The notes under the pieces: model-generated | Seen by the model: only the letters and a program-made list of their open reading frames with translations | The model's database searches: none | What the model was told of the DNA's origin: nothing | Program-made: the position numbers and the translations under genes | Shown: positions 33,494 to 46,800 of the stretch, in pieces | How positions within the stretch are numbered: position 1 is the first letter of the stretch | Layout: every line of letters begins with the position of its first letter | Assembly (NCBI GenBank): GCA_029204045.2 | Contig: CM055073.1 | Coordinates: 26,689,818-26,753,817, forward strand | Length of the DNA stretch: 64,000 bases | Source: Tillandsia leiboldiana | Taxonomy: Eukaryota; Streptophyta; Magnoliopsida; Poales; Bromeliaceae | Direction of reading: 5' to 3'

Positions 33494-36360
33494 ATGGAGA
33501 GCCCTCGGGATGCTCGCCGCCGTCGGATCATGAAGCGGGGAAACGACCGCCTCGCGTTCATCACCGGCGAATCCCGATCCCTGCCGCCCAAGCCAGAAGA
33601 CGAAGTAGAAAGCGATCCCAACACCACCACCGGTATACTCACCGACCACCCCCCCCCCCTTCCCCTTTCTTTTCTCTTCAATATTGTTTGCCTAAATTTT
33701 ACGTTCTGATCAATCTGGAAGAAAATTATGGAGTCTTTGGGTACATTTTGTTGGATTTTATATAGTTTTAGTGATTTTAAACTTGAATTTTTCTGGACGG
33801 CTCAATATCAATGGACTTTGCCTAGGAGTCCAAACTCATTTCTCTCTACATGTGATGTTTAGTCCATATTGAAAACTCATCACGGGTTTATTTACTTCCT
33901 CACTTGTGTATGTATTGGTTAGGAGAAAGTGAGAGCAAGATTTTTTCTAAACACGCCCGCACGACACGGGCACAAGTCGGGTCGGGCGGCGGCGCGCGTA
34001 ATCTTGACTTGGTTTATTTTTATTTTGACTTTTTTTTTTTTTTTTTTTGCCATAACTACTTCCTTGGGAAGTTGCATCTCGGACTAGCTAAGAGCCTTCA
34101 TTGGAAAGGACTTTGTGGGCTACCTGAGATTGCTGCCCGTTGGACCCTGTCTCCTGCTGGGTCCTTGAGCTCTTTATATGGAGACCAAGAGAGTAGAGTA
34201 CTACTACACTGAAATTTACATTTTGATTTTGAGTTTTCTTTTTGAGTTTCTATTTTTGCTGGATTTTTGAAAGCCGTTGAGTTCTCTACGCACCATCCTA
34301 GACTCGTGCCGACAGAGTAGACCGTGGTCGTTGTATCGTTAGGGGTGATTGCTGGAGTCTCGCACGTGGAGTGGCAATCTCACTTCTAGGACAGTGCTCA
34401 CGCACGCCTTGATATTCACAGGCTTCATCTAAATTTTGTTATACAATATGAATTTAAATTAAATTTAAATTATTTAAAAGAATTAATTTGAAAAGATAAA
34501 TTTTTTCAACACATTTAATTGTATGTGATGCCATCTAATTTTAGTTAGGATTAGGAAGATAGTCCCACTCCCACGAGAATTTTGGAACAATTGTGATTAG
34601 CATTAAAATTTATTTTCTAAACAATCAATTTATTTCAATCAATCATCCAGCCTGCTGTTTAAGTTCTCTAACGGTTGGCACGACGTGATATTCTTCTGAT
34701 AGGAAAAAAGTACTTTAATAAAATTGTTAATAACATTGGAGTTCAAAGTTTAGCATATCTTTTTTAAAGTTTGGGCGGTGATGAAAAATTCGGTCCAAAT
34801 TCCAGTTGGGGTCTGACGTGGATTTTATTGTCACAAGACAGTCACATGTTAGCTATATTGATTAAAACAAATTAATTGTTCATAAAGTAAATTTGAACTT
34901 TTTGTCTCGTGGATTCAAGACATTTTTCACTAAGTAACTCCCTTTCTTTGCTAGCACCACTAACCTTGGGTTCTCCAATTTGCGAGACTCGTGTTATGGA
35001 AGCATTTCTATCAGTTCTAACACTTCCTCTCCTATTTTTTTAATGGGAAAATAGGAACTTCAGACCCATCTGAGCTTTTACGTAATTTCGACTTGCCAGC
35101 TAAAGTCCAAAAAAATTATAATTTGCTACATGAACTGTTAATTAATATCAATTAATGAAGGAACTTTTTAAAGCTTTATAATAGCACTGAAGTTCTAAGT
35201 TCGAGTGGTGAATGTAAGTTTGCTGACGCTTAGGTGGAGGTTCTCACCGTCAATTTTTTGTTTTCATATATTCATATGAGGTTGTTGGTTGAAACAATTG
35301 GTTGATCATTTAGTAATTTTTTTTCTTTTTAAACTTCAGGTGGTGATTTGCAATCAGGCCAAAGTTCACGTGGATCTGCACTTTTCTTTCTGTTGTTTTG
35401 TTTCAATATTAGTATTGCTGATCAAAATGACTTTATTTTCACTATTGATTACATAATGCAGTAGAGTTATATGATTAGTAACTAGGTGAAAATTGTGATA
35501 CTGTGACCTGTCTATTGGTTATCCCAGGCAAATCTTATTAATTATTTTACTTGTATTTGTTATTCAGACAAATTATCACAATTATGTCTTGATTTTTAAC
35601 TTTCTCTACAGATTATTGATCCCTTTGCTTTGTTACAGTTGCTTCGCTTGGTGAGAATGATACTCCTGTAATTGAGGCTGCCAAGCAATGGAAAAAAAAG
35701 GAAGATGAAGCGAATCAAGGGATTGTTGATACTGGAGACATCACCGAGAAATCTGAGCCAACCAATCGAGCTACTAAACCACATTTAAATGATGAAATCA
35801 TGAAACATGGGATCAAAAATGGTACGCCCACAGTTGACGCTACTAACAGCTCTTCACTCAACATGCCGAACGTCATCAATGACAAAGAAGTGCATACCTC
35901 TTCAATGGCTCATAGCCAGCCTGATCAACGACTTCCTGGACCAGCTCCTTCAATCGCACATTCAAAGAATCACTTGATTTTCTCATCGAGTCAAATAAGC
36001 CAATCCATTTCAGCTTCTGAAAACATCCGTTTACTTTCGGCTGTCGCCATAGCCTTTTTGGTTATCTTGTCAAACCATCAGTATAATATCAGCGGTGGAC
36101 TTTTAAGAGGTATGATATGTTCTAGGCCACTTTTACTCGTCTTACTCACTGATGCGACCATTGTTCTTGGTCGGTCGATGTCAATTAAAGGTAATGATCA
36201 AAAGGTGGAGAAAACGAGGGCTAGAAACAATGATAACGGGTTGGCAGATAACATTGGGAGAACCTTGGAGGTTGGGTTGGTTTTCCAAAAGGCTATGAAA
36301 TCCGTCTTTATGGATTGCATCATATGTGCTGTTATAATGATCTGTGGTCTTAGAGTTTAA
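33494..36360 (+). CDS. GET2: GET2/CAML-like receptor of the GET pathway, two coding exons
   Basis: Exons 33494-33632 and 35639-36360 (gt...ag, phase 1) give 286 residues. In yeast and animals, Get2 or CAML together with Get1/WRB forms the ER insertase for tail-anchored proteins and captures the ATPase Get3 with a basic N-terminal motif. Here residues 7-25 are ARRRRIMKRGNDRLAFITG, with the same basic-cluster-then-RLxxITG layout. A polar, poorly conserved linker follows. Three hydrophobic segments lie at the C-terminus (about 178-193, 210-224, 269-284), the expected topology. The plant counterpart is Arabidopsis At4g32680 (GET2/G1IP), as I recall it. The start is the first ATG that places the basic motif at the N-terminus. 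The 2-kb intron hosts a solo LTR. The symbol is assigned by motif and topology, not by alignment. Confidence 0.82.
33749..34511 (+). mobile_element. solo LTR in the intron of the GET2-like gene
   Basis: 763 bases, TGTTGGATTT to TTCAACA, with exact TSD CATTT (33744-33748 and 34512-34516). Related by eye to the segment at 40668-41583: shared gatgtttagt, ttaggagaaa-t-agag, the actcgtgc/taggggtgattg block and gacagtgct-cgcacgcc. The rest of the intron (34517-35638) is AT-rich with no feature seen. Confidence 0.88.
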
Positions 36361-37527
36361 ACTCTCTATCCTAAACCTTTTTCCTTTCTCTGTTGTAAAT
36401 TTTGCGAGGTCTTAATCATGCAGTTGGGATATTCTAAAGGTTGTAAACTTTCTCGCTTAATGTTTTTGCTTGTTAAACTTGAAAGGGGCTCGGATTTTGT
36501 TGTTTTCTCATCTCTTTACGCGGTTTTGCTAACTTTCCTGCTGCATGATATGGTAGTCACTAAATAGCATGAGTTATTTTTGCATCTCCTGTATTTGGAG
36601 CTTTGTATCATATTCGTGTTACACGATGTTTCTCTTTTTGTTCACCTAAATAAAAATTTATAGTTGTTAAATCTTACCTCTGTTGAAACCAAACTTGAGT
36701 AGAAGTTTTGGTAGAAACAGAGGAAACTACAGTAAACTACAATGCACATGGCCTATCTTAATAAGGAGCAATGTGCAATTAATCGTTAATGTAAGCGCTA
36801 CTGTGTGATTTACCTCTTTATCATTAAAAGAATGTTTGCACAATATTTTATGTAGAATTTTTATTTTTATTTTCATATTTTTTGTGCCATTGGTCAGTGA
36901 TTTAAATAGTCTCTAAATATTAATATTTGTGAAGGCGGTTTAAAAGGCTATCTACACTTATTCTAATCCTAGTGGTGGTTTAAATTGTTTCTATCACCTT
37001 CCAAATAGAAATGTTTTTATGAGCACATATCTAGATCCGTCGAACGAATAGAGTTTTTTATCTGTCCAACTCGAAATTGAATCGATACAAGGATTGCAAA
37101 ATGAAAAGACCAAAAATATAAAATCACTAACTATTATAAGAATTCGTCTCATGCATACAATTTATCTATATTTATTTATTTTTTTCTTTTCTTTTACAAC
37201 CCAAAATATTATTATATTTTTCTTCTCTTTGATTTATCATTGACTACGTCGATAAGGGTACTTCTATCTGGATCTCAAATGGTAGAACGCTATCTGGAAA
37301 ATATGGGGGGTGAAAACTGTAAAATAATTTCCAGTAGGTATGACCAACAAAGTGAGCAAGTCGACCCATTAGGTCCAAAGGAAGCAAAACGAACATATAG
37401 TAAATAATAATCTACAGAAATATTTAACTATTTATTTCTATTTAACCTAAGATATCTTTACCTTAGCTATAGGTACTGATTCGGTCTTGAGTCAATTAAC
37501 AGTGGCTAGCGGTATCCAGGCACGAGA
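36361..37527. other. 3' flank of the GET2-like gene and intergenic DNA
   Basis: Probable 3' UTR for the first few hundred bases, then AT-rich DNA with no ORF or repeat that I recognise. Confidence 0.5.
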
Positions 37528-37775
37528 AGAGGAACATGTGGCCATGAATCTACTTGGCAAGAGAGGAATGTACCACATGCACCTGTGAGTTGCGGGTCGT
37601 CTAAGGGGAGAGGAGCATGCCACATGCACCCACAAACTAGGGTCTCTCGGTGGGAAAGGAAAAATGTCACATGCACCCGCAGCCAAGACCCTTCCCAAAA
37701 AGGTGAGGAATAGATCACTTACACCTTTGTCACTGTTTACTCGACGGGCGAGGAACGAGTCACATACACCCTCGA
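37528..37775. repeat. imperfect tandem array with a gaggaa-...-cacatgcacc core
   Basis: Six units begin near 37530, 37563, 37610, 37660, 37703 and 37749, each with gaggaa/gaaaaa followed by a cacatgcacc-like core. Spacing is 33-50 bases. Minus-strand ORFs over it are repeat shadows. 37776-38069 shows nothing further. Confidence 0.65.
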
Positions 37776-38069
37776 TATTTTCCTAGGATTTCGAAACCAT
37801 CATCTCACTCAAGGTTTTAGGGGTTCGCTGTTAGCCCTATTTTACTAACCTCTCTAGGCTCCAGGTCTCTTGTCCACGTGGTTTTTCAATCACTAAGTTT
37901 TATAACCTATGTTTAACGACACTAGGTCCAATTTCTTTCCCACCTAGGTTTATGCAACCCTAGGTTTTATGATCAACTTATCCCAGTAGCCTGCGTATCA
38001 CTATGTTTTCTAACCTATGTTCACATGACACTATGTTTACTAGTTCAATGTTGAGTTCTCTAATTCTTA

Positions 38070-39071
38070 GGCTATGTTTGGTTGGGGGACAAAGGGGGGA
38101 TAACTCCTTTATCCCCCATTTATCCTCCAAACACAAAAAAAAATTGGAGAGATTTGTTATCCCTCCCTTAACGGGCTATTCTGGAATAGCCCGTTAAAAA
38201 GGGGATAACAATTCCCCCCATTGGTAGGAATAAGGTTGTTCCCATTCAGGAACAACCTTATTTCTATTTTTTTAATTTTTTTTAAATTAAAATTAAAATT
38301 TATAAAATTTTAAATTTAAATTATTTTATTTTATAAATTTTAAAATTTTTAACTTTAATTTTTTATAAATCTAAAATTTTAAAATTTTAAAATTTTAAAA
38401 TTTTAAAATTTATACAAATTTTCTATATATAAATTTTAAATTTTTTTATAGAAATTTTTTAATTTATAAAAATTTTAAAATTAAAATGTTTGCATCGCCT
38501 TTTACACATTTTTTGAAATAATTAAAATTTAAATTTTTAAATTTAGAGAAATTTTAAATTTTATAACTTTTTAAATTTGTAACTTTAATTTTTAATAAAT
38601 TTATAAATTTAATAAATTTTAAAATTTAATAAATTTTAAAATTTATACAAATTTTAAAATTTTAAAATTTATACAAATTTTAAAATTTTAAAATTTATAC
38701 AAATTTTAAAATTTTAAAATTTATACAAATTTTAAATTTTTTAACTTTAATTTTAAAAAAAAATTAAACGGTATTATTTACTAAAATATAAACTTTAATT
38801 TATACAAATATTAATTATTATTTAATTAATATTTTATATTAATTAATTAGATAAAATATTATTATTTTAATATTATAATTACTTTTATTTTTTTACTATT
38901 CTCAATTATTTCAAGAAATGAACCAAACACAATTCCAGTTATTCCTAAGAATAACAGCTTTACAAATCAAACACTAATTTTCTTTTATCCCTGTCTATCC
39001 CGGAATAACAAGCTATCTCAGGAATAAAAAAATTTATCCCCAAACTCATAATCCCCGAACCAAACATTGCC
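38070..39071. mobile_element. PIF/Harbinger-like MITE, 1 kb, AT-rich core
   Basis: The left end (ggctatgtttggttgggg) and right end (ccccgaaccaaacattgcc) are imperfect inverted repeats. The 3-base TSD TTA (38067-38069 and 39072-39074) is typical of the superfamily. The interior is extremely AT-rich, with tandem aaattttaaaatttatac units (about 38640-38740). No transposase. Confidence 0.8.
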
Positions 39072-39074
39072 TTA

Positions 39075-40667
39075 GAGTATGTCAACCTAATTTACTAGTC
39101 CACGACATAGGCAGATTCAAATGTCTGCATACATATACATATATGTTTTCCCATGCTTATGTGTTCTTTGTCCACTGGTAGTTAATTTGTCCTAAATAGC
39201 ATACAATTTATGCCTACTTATTTTACCAACTAACCTACCATTACATGCATCAATAAAATAATATTGAATTACTCTCTAAATATGAGAGGTTATCTTATCT
39301 CTTTGGTAGAGTACAACCTACCTCGTTACGCTCTCGATTATTTGTAGAGACTTACAATCGGACTCCTACAGCAAATTGCGCACATGCGAAGCACGTACGG
39401 CCAAAATGCCCATTTTCGATCGTTTCTCGAAATTGATCGTCTATCTCCATCGCTTTCCAAATCAAAATTGCCTAGGGCTCTTCTCCAACCTTCAATTAGA
39501 GAAAGACACGATCAATTTAGATCAAAACACAGAAAACTTCAAAATCTCCAAACATGCCTTAGATTTCCATTTCTCCGAAAACCCTCCGAAATTTACGAAA
39601 TTTTTTTTATCAAACTTGTGTAGTATCATCTAGGGGACGTTAGGATTTCAATTTTAAAAAATTTATCAAATTTTGAACTCAAAACCCGAAACCCTTTCTG
39701 TGGCTGTGAAGCTCACTAAGCTTCCACGCATGCTGACAGCTTGATCTGACACTCCCAAACGACTCCCAAGCTTGAATTCCACTTTGGCATCGAGTTTAGA
39801 GAAAGAGAGGGAAAGGCGTGAGAGAGAATAAGAGAGTTCATTCTCTTTCTCTCTCATGCAGGTGGTGCGGTGGGCATACATAGAAAAAGGGGAGAAGGGT
39901 TTCTTTTTGTAAGCCCATCTTAAAAATTACAGAAATGTCCTTACTGGACATTTCTGCCGCAGACGGACCGATCCACAGATTCACAGACCGATTCTCGAAG
40001 GCTTACCCCAGGGACCACGCGCTGACGGACTGATCCGCCATCCATGGACCGATCCTCGAACCCCAAACTTTCAGGGTTCACAGGGAGGAGCCAGACTTCA
40101 CCCTAGGGTTCAGTTTTCCATAAGGGGTCCAGTACTTCCCACCAAGGTCCGGACCTTGAACCCTTCTCGGCTTTGATTCGTTGCGTCGCAAAATTTCCAA
40201 TTTTGCTCCTTAGGGATCTAATTTTCTTCTAATTGTTCCAACATTCTCGGAACACCATTTGAACTTATCCATAGTAACCTCATGGCTATTCCTTACACAA
40301 TTTGGTCAAAATCCAATATTCTTTTATTCATTTTTTGTGGTGCTCTATCCCAACTAGCTTGAAACTTTATTAGGGTCATAGGAATGGCCCTCGAAACTAT
40401 TTCCTATCAGAACTACGTTGTTGCAGAAGTTCAGATCATTACACTACAACTGTCTTTTCTTATAATAATAGTAATAGTCCATGCTTACAAATCACAGGGG
40501 GCTCTATTGAACAATTCAAGAGTGAGATCTATTAATCCACACTTTGTATTAGTTACACACGCACACACCCTTCCACAAGCAAAGAACATAGTTGTGCATC
40601 CATTTCTATTTTGTTTTTCTCAAAGTAAGCATGAATCCACCTGCCTAGTTCAAGAGCACCACTTTTG
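39075..40667. other. intergenic DNA, possible old LTR
   Basis: No gene seen. 39950-40130 repeats short motifs such as cagaccgat and agggttca, in the style of LTR promoter DNA, and a GA-rich block lies near 39800. Short ORFs at 39376-39633 have no recognisable domain. Confidence 0.4.
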
Positions 40668-41583
40668 TGTTAGAATTTATATAAATTATTGTGATTTAAG
40701 ATTTGTTTTTGGCCTTTGGGCCTTCTAGGTGGCCCAATATTAATTGATTTTACCTGAGAGCCCAAAGTCTTGCTTACTACATGTGATGTTTAGTCTTACA
40801 TTGAAAACTCATCACATGTGGTAGCAACTTATATCTCATTTCTTTCTCAAGTGAGTTCGTTAGGAGAAAATAAGAGTAAGCACATCTCCAGAACATACGA
40901 GCACGAGCAAAGCTGGGCTGGGTGGGTGGCAGCACGCGCGGTTTTGGTTCGGTTCACTTTTTATTTTTTTTTATTTTTTTTTTTTTAGTTGACTTAAGCT
41001 TGTCTTGGGAAGGCTCAATTGGGCTACCCAAGAGCCTTACCTTGGGAATGCCCTAACGGGCTACCCAAGGGCCTTCTCGGTAAGGTCCAATGACTAATCT
41101 GAGAATGTAGCCGTTGGACCCTGCCTCCCTATGGGCCGCTTGAGGCAGCCTTGCTCTGGTCTATATAAGAAGTGGTCTATATATGAAGCAGGAAAATGGT
41201 TAAGTCATAGAAGATATACAGTACTCTCTTATACTCTGAGCTTTACAATATTCTTTTGCTGGATCTCTGAAAATCGACACGATTCATTCTACGCCATCAT
41301 GAAGTCATACGAACGGGGTGGATAGTGGTAGTTATATCACTAGGAGTGATTGTCAGAATATCGCACATGGAGGGGCAATCTTACTTTTAGGACAGTGCTT
41401 CGCACGCCTCGACTCACAAGCCTCATCTAATCTCTACTATTTCTATATTATAGTTTTATTGAATATTGCATGCAAACCTACAAAATTATTCTTCACATTT
41501 AAATAATGTTATTTAAATATTTCCAAATTTATACTATTTTTAAATTAATATTTTACAAAAAAAAATAAAAAAAAAATTCAACA
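40668..41583 (+). mobile_element. probable solo LTR related to the GET2-intron LTR
   Basis: Starts TGTTAGAATTT and ends TTCAACA after an AT-rich tail. The body aligns in blocks with 33749-34511. It includes a leader-like part with tatataagaagtgg near 41162. No matching TSD was found, so the exact ends are less certain. Confidence 0.65.
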
Positions 41584-41696
41584 TTCTAGAAGCAAGATCA
41601 AAATATTTTATTTTTTGATTTCTTTTAGTATTATAGAAATAGTACTATTATTTATACATATAGATACCTTATTGCTCTGTTAATTTTTTATATATA

Positions 41697-42238
41697 TGAG
41701 CTAGGCTTCTATGCTTTTGAAAGTACGGAGGCCTACGTGCTTGTAAGTTGTTTTCGATGATGGAACATCCGATTCGACGATTGTCTCCATCAGACATGGT
41801 CTAAAATGTTGGAACTATATAAAAACCAAATTTTATAATTTTTTTACTTTATTTGCGTAGTGAACGAGTTGCCTCAAAATTAACGGGTTAAAATAAAAAT
41901 CTCATAAAAAATAGTGATAAAAGACTCAAATTTCAAATCAAAAGTGTTTATCTTACTCTTGATATTAAGTATAATTTTCTATTAAAGTTTCATCTAATTT
42001 GGATTGTTCTACACCGTTGAACTTATAAACGTGTCACATCGGCCGTTAAAATAATCATTTTTGAGACTCTTTGATCGCTTGGTAAATGATGTCAAAAAAT
42101 TATGAAATGTAATTTCTAAATAGTTCTAATAGTATAGATTATGTCTAACGAAGCCTATCGTCAAATCGAATGTCCCATCATTAAAAACAACTTACAAGCA
42201 CGGAGGCTCCCGTACTTTCGAAAGCACAAGAGACTCTC
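41697..42238. mobile_element. foldback MITE with arms of about 50-80 bases
   Basis: The left arm from about 41708 (atgcttttgaaagtacggag, cgtgcttgtaagttgttttc) pairs with the right arm near 42187-42238 (caacttacaagcacggaggc, gtactttcgaaagcac). The middle is AT-rich. The related organisation at 56580-57090 suggests one family. Confidence 0.65.
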
Positions 42239-42810
<572 letters not shown>

Positions 42811-42827
42811 ATATATATATATATATG

Positions 42828-43035
42828 AGTAGAGCTTATATACTTTTAAAAGCACAAACCAAATTATGCTTGTAAATTTTTTATCATTAGATTTGTATTG
42901 AAATTTGTGCTATTGTAAAGTCAATTAAAGAAAGAGAAGGAGAAAGTACAGTAGCTCAGATCCCAATACAAATTCAATGATAAAAAATTCACAAGTATAA
43001 TTGGACTTATACTTTTGAAAGTATATAAGCTCTAC

Positions 43036-43091
<56 letters not shown>

Positions 43092-43274
43092 TAAAAGTAC
43101 AAGCACATTTATGCTTGTAAATTTTTTACCATTAGATTTGTATTGGGATTTGTGCTATTGTAAAGTCAACTAAAGAGAGAAATAAAATAGTAAAAACACA
43201 AATTACAATACAAATCCAATGCTAAAAAATTTGCAAGCATGGATAGGCTTATACTTTTGAAAGTATATAAACTC

Positions 43275-43278
<4 letters not shown>
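42828..43278. mobile_element. two adjacent foldback MITEs of one family
   Basis: 42828-43036 and 43087-43278 each begin agtagag-like or agtagtaaaagtac and end gtatataa-ctctact. Both share gcttgtaaattttttaccattagatttgtattg and its inverted complement. They are separated by (AT)n and (GA)n tracts. The same family is the host MITE at 25958-30048. Confidence 0.78.
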
Positions 43279-43348
<70 letters not shown>

Positions 43349-43592
43349 CGACTACTATACTATCAATAGTACCAAGCACTTGGTACTATTAATTATTAAT
43401 TTTTCAGCTCTTAGATGAAGGGATGTATGGTTAGAATTACAATGATCTCCTAGGATTTATACTATTCCACCAACAATCCACTAAACCGTAGGAGACCATT
43501 ATCATCCTAAACGCACATTTCTTCATCCTAAGGCCAAAAAACTCAATAGTACCAAATGCTTGGTGGTATTATTGATAGTATAGTAGCCTAGT
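43279..43592. mobile_element. (AT)n tract and a third MITE
   Basis: (AT)n to 43345. 43347-43592 is then a foldback element (ccgactactatactatcaat and the reverse gatagtatagtagcc) related in its middle part (gaccattat, cgcacat-ttctt) to the MITE at 42571-42810. Confidence 0.72.
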
Positions 43593-43822
43593 TATATAGA
43601 GAGAGAGTTGAAAAGTGTAATGACAATTTGCATGCTTCCACTTCCAGTCAATTTCGAACTACGATCAGTCGGTGTATATATCTGATACCTTCGTGACAAC
43701 AATCTCTTTACAAAGCACAGTTTGCATTGTCAGCTAAACAATCTTCAGTCATTCTCTATCTCATCTATACATCTCTATCTCACATCTATACATCTCCCTC
43801 ATCTAAAATCTGTACAATATTC

Positions 43823-46800
43823 TCAACTTGAAGTGAGGAAAGATTTACAGCAAAATGTTCCTAAGCCACAGAAGGTGACTTCGTCTGGAATAGGATAGAG
43901 GATATCATAGCAGTTCTCAGGCCTATACAGCAGGGTGATCTTGAAGGGGGCCGTTGCTCCCTTCCTAGTAGCAGTAGGGATAGAAGTATTACTGCTGCCA
44001 GCATTAGCAGCAGTAGAGTCGGGTTTGTCTTCTGTGCTCCTCTCTGAAGAACTTGGAGGAGCAGGGGCAAGATCCACAACTCTTATCGGCACGCCCAGTG
44101 CATTAGAGAGAACTGCAGCGTGCACGTGCTTGTTTCCGATTGGGAAAACTTCGCCTGTGCAAAACTGTTTCAGAGACACAAATTACGAACTTGAAAATAA
44201 GTGACAGAGCGGGTAGGGAGTAATAAAAAAATTTTACAGTTAATTACGACTTTAGTTCCTGAAGTTCAATCCCAAAATCACCTAAATCCTGAAGAGTTCT
44301 AACTATATAATTTGGTCATGAAGTTTTTGTTCCGCATAATAATTTAGCCCTGTTAGCTGCAACTTTAAAGATGATGACTTTAACATTTTTGTCAAAATTT
44401 AATCTCCAAAATCTGTAATCTCAAGCGGACTCTGATGATGATGCCAACATGGTAATGGCATCATACCACATCGGATGAGCTTCACAAAATGAATTATTAA
44501 AATAAAGAATTGGAGGATAGAATGGAAACAAATGGAGTAAGAAAACTACCAATAGCAATTCCTCACATAAAATATGGCATCCATAACCTGCATATCAGAT
44601 TACTTATGTATCATACCCTCAACCACTTTCATAACAAGCTAGTTTAAGGGCAAAATGCACCAATAATCCAGAAAAACCTCTTAATTCATATGCCGATGGC
44701 ATCCCAAACCTCGGCATTTTGTTGCAATCACACTTCTCCTTTCGATCCTCCCATCAAGTTGGACAGAAATATATGACGATCATGTGGGTATTTTCGTCAT
44801 ATATAACCAAGTTATTTGACGAAAAGGGAAAAATTACAGTGGAATGCAAATTATAGGCACCACACAAAGTTTTAATTCATACGTCGATGGTTATCTAGCC
44901 AGTCTAGTCATAGCAGACTAATCTAACATTTAGATTCACAAGTAAAAATACAGCATGCCCTATAAAAGTAGAAAATACTCCATATTTACTGTGTTCAGGC
45001 AAAAAAAAAAAGAGAGATGTAAGCTAACCTCTCCTAAGTTACTGTATTTTTCGCCTAGAACATCTTCTGGGTAAGCAGTTCTCCTCATGTGAATCTCGAT
45101 AGCAGTGATCAGCCTGATTAAGAGAACAACTGGCAAACAAACTAAATTAGAAAATATAAAAAATGATGGCTAACAGGAAAAAAGAAAATAGTTCATTTCT
45201 CACTCGTCGCTGAAGAATCTTCATGTTGGAATTTCTGTAAAAGATGCTGTCGTCTGAAATTTCAGGAGAAGCAGCAAATTGGTTCTTCCTTACGCATGAA
45301 GATTCAACTGAAAATAAATTATAGAAGGGAATGCACAGTGTAATGCACCAAATTGTGCACACGCGTCCTGTTTGAACCACTACCTTTCCACACTTCTCTC
45401 CCCTTTTGAATAAGTTGACAGCAAGTTGCGGAAATCCTGAAAGTGGTGATCACGACAATAAAATTGAAGGACCAAGAAAAGCAAATGGGATGGAGAGAAG
45501 AAAAGGACGCTTCTAGTATAGTACGAGCCTCTTCTGTTTTTTTTTAAAATTCTTTAGTCTAATCCTATTGATTCAATAGCATTAATCTAGGAAGCATGCT
45601 TCTATTCTTTTTTACTATATTCACTGCAAAAGCATGCTTTTTTTTTACTTCAATAATACACCAAGTTAACATATACTGGTATCATCTTCTAAACTAAACC
45701 AGCTCACATTATAGAGAGTAAAATTAAAAACATAGATATGACATTAACAGAACAAAGGGGATAAATGGAATGTCGACACATTCAGAAAATGGGAGAAATT
45801 GGGCAGCATACTTCAAAGCAATCGGGGAAGCACATAACATTTTCTGCTAGAGCTACGTTTCTTAGAGCGAATTTTCTAAGTAGTGCAAGCATTCGATCAA
45901 CCTCGCACCTATCTTGTCTTTCAAAAATGTGTTCCTGCTTCCAGAATTGTTACAGGCAACTAGATTAAGACCACAAACATTATACGGAAGTATCAGGATA
46001 CAATAATGAGAAGAAGAATTGAATCACCATGTATGAGAACACAAAACTCCGATAAAAGCAGTCTCTATCTTTAAGTGTTTCTCTGACAGAAGAGAACTCC
46101 TCAAGAAGCTGGCTTATAAAAAAACTCAGGAACTAAATCATTGTGAAACTAGTCATGAAACTTTAAAAAGGAGTTGTGCGGCAACATGAACCTCGGGATT
46201 ATCCTGAGCGATCGAACTGCCAGCCAGCGATCTCTGCAGCATAAAGATTCACTCACTATTCAATATAAAAGTTAGGTAGATTTAGGTTAGTTGCGTGATG
46301 GTATCAGAAGTTCCATCCTAATTCATAAATTGATGTAGATATCACCCATTTTTTGAGTAAAGGCTTCACATCGAATTATGAATTCACCTGTGTGTCCTAT
46401 ACAATCAAGAGAAATCATATCCCTACTTCCGTATGATCATCAAATAATCCTATCTCTAGAGAACCTGCGATAAGTTGAAACACTATATCCACAATGTATA
46501 ATGGCGTAGAAGAATTAAATAAAAAACTGATGAAAATTCAACACAGTTCAATCATGAATTTAACATACAGTCAACATGATCTCCAATGTGTAGAAACTTA
46601 ATATTAGTGGATTTTGAAGAAATTATGAAATCACTTCGAGTTTGTAATGGCCGAACTCGCCGCAACCCGTCGATGATGACAATGCTCCGAGGTGAAGATG
46701 GCGGTGAGGATGATGGGTGAGATAAAAAGTATAAATAAGATAGAGAAAGTGGAGGAATTGAGGAGAGGGAGAACGGAGAGTAGGGGGAATTGAGGAGAGA

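Noticed and set aside
35596..35784. Minus-strand ORF over the start of exon 2 of the GET2-like gene
   Set aside because: Antisense shadow; the sense frame joins exon 1 in phase with a canonical acceptor.
39376..39633. Two overlapping ORFs of about 80 residues
   Set aside because: No domain, no splice partners, and both frames are equally open in AT-rich DNA.
40668..41583. A TSD for this LTR
   Set aside because: Flanking 5-mers ttttg and ttcta do not match, so I report the LTR without a TSD.
45147..45380. Reading exon 6 of otubain-like gene A from the upstream acceptor (ttttcag at about 45309)
   Set aside because: It breaks the phase and gives a stop. The acceptor at 45254 is in phase and is matched by gene B.
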